NCBI GenBank assembly: GCA_963662175.1
Contig: OY759218.1
Location: forward strand, 12,924,480-12,988,479
DNA length: 64,000 nt
DNA from: Aradus depressus
Taxonomy: Eukaryota > Arthropoda > Insecta > Hemiptera > Aradidae
Reading direction: 5' to 3'
Below the pieces are notes generated by a model that was not told the DNA's origin, did no database searches, and saw only the letters and a program-made list of their open reading frames with translations. The position numbers and the translations under genes were made by a program. Positions 63,620 through 64,000 of this stretch are shown piece after piece. Within the stretch, counting starts at the first letter, position 1; each line of letters starts with the position of its first letter.

Positions 63620-64000
63620 TTTTTTTAAATTCTATTTGCAATCTATATACAATATATACAGAATAAGCAAATATGTGGTCAAAAAGAAAAATATAACGTC
63701 ACTTGATGGGAGAAGCCAGCCAGCGCTGACACTCCCTCGAAAGTAATTTGTCATTATTCACTATCCTCCGACTGAGATCGCGAGGCCACCTCCTGTTCAA
63801 GCGGTGGGGAGGATTGTCAGGATGAGAATGAGAGGAAAGATCTTGTACGAGAGGATTTGAATGGGAAGAAAGGTTTCTGTGGAATGATTGGAATCGGGAT
63901 TTGATTAGTTCATTGATAGTGGGAATACTGAGATCTCTGTGTAGGACTTTATTGGTGACATAGAAAGATGCGTTGACAATTCGTCGGAGGAGTTTGGACT
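63620..64000 (-). mobile_element. Second copy of the Jockey-like LINE 3' part, runs off the window
   Basis: Nearly identical to 57040-57480: tail TTCTATTTGCAATCTATATA, then GGTCAAAAAGAAAAATATAA, then the ORF2 C-terminal codons on the minus strand (for example FQSFHRNLSSHSNP-type text). It continues beyond 64000. Confidence 0.8.

Overview
This is a repeat-rich, AT-rich stretch of animal nuclear DNA, most likely from an arthropod and probably an insect. The evidence is one spliced gene with GT-AG introns in matching phases, several families of APE-type non-LTR retrotransposons (LINEs) of insect type, tRNA-derived SINEs, TAA-flanked foldback elements, pogo-like and PIF/Harbinger-like remnants, and a gypsy-type integrase remnant. 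I see no operon, CRISPR, rRNA or prokaryotic signal. The species cannot be named from the sequence.

The only host gene I can follow runs on the minus strand from beyond the right edge (first exon seen 62981-62875) to about 19.4 kb. Fifteen exons join in one continuous reading frame with every splice phase agreeing, giving about 829 codons. The product looks like an adenylate kinase 9 (AK9)-like protein. The same unit occurs twice: a CPV-type cysteine segment, then a short Asn-Pro/Asp-Pro...Tyr segment, then a nucleoside-monophosphate-kinase fold. An acidic linker lies between the two units. In both kinase units the P-loop and the NMP-binding signature are degenerate.

Layout. 1-5.2 kb: anonymous AT-rich DNA, a LINE tail flanked by a 49-bp duplication, a broken DENN-like coding segment, a gypsy-type integrase remnant and one pogo-like end. 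5.2-13.7 kb: a minus-strand LINE with reverse transcriptase and RNase H, whose 3' part is repeated head-to-tail six times (1153-bp unit). 13.7-19.4 kb: short tandem repeats, a Harbinger transposase remnant and LINE pieces. 19.4-25.5 kb: AK9-like exons 15 to 11 with a SINE split by a MITE, and LINE pieces. 25.5-43.7 kb: one 18.2-kb intron holding a 232-bp satellite with A-rich higher-order repeats, a nearly full-length LINE with a doubled 3'UTR, an 806-bp tandem array derived from another LINE, and a LINE ORF1/5' region. 43.7-63 kb: exons 10 to 1 separated by introns with SINE, Jockey-like LINE, MITE and pogo insertions. 63.6-64 kb: a LINE fragment continuing past the edge.

The most notable themes are: three unrelated LINE families each amplified as tandem arrays or duplications inside 35 kb; a 3' hairpin shared by the RNase H LINE, a tRNA-SINE and a third locus; a set of TAA-flanked MITEs alongside a Harbinger transposase fragment; and a kinase gene whose two visible catalytic units have lost key residues while the reading frame stays open across 15 exons. 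All transposon ORFs seen here carry frameshifts, stops or truncations, so none looks autonomous.
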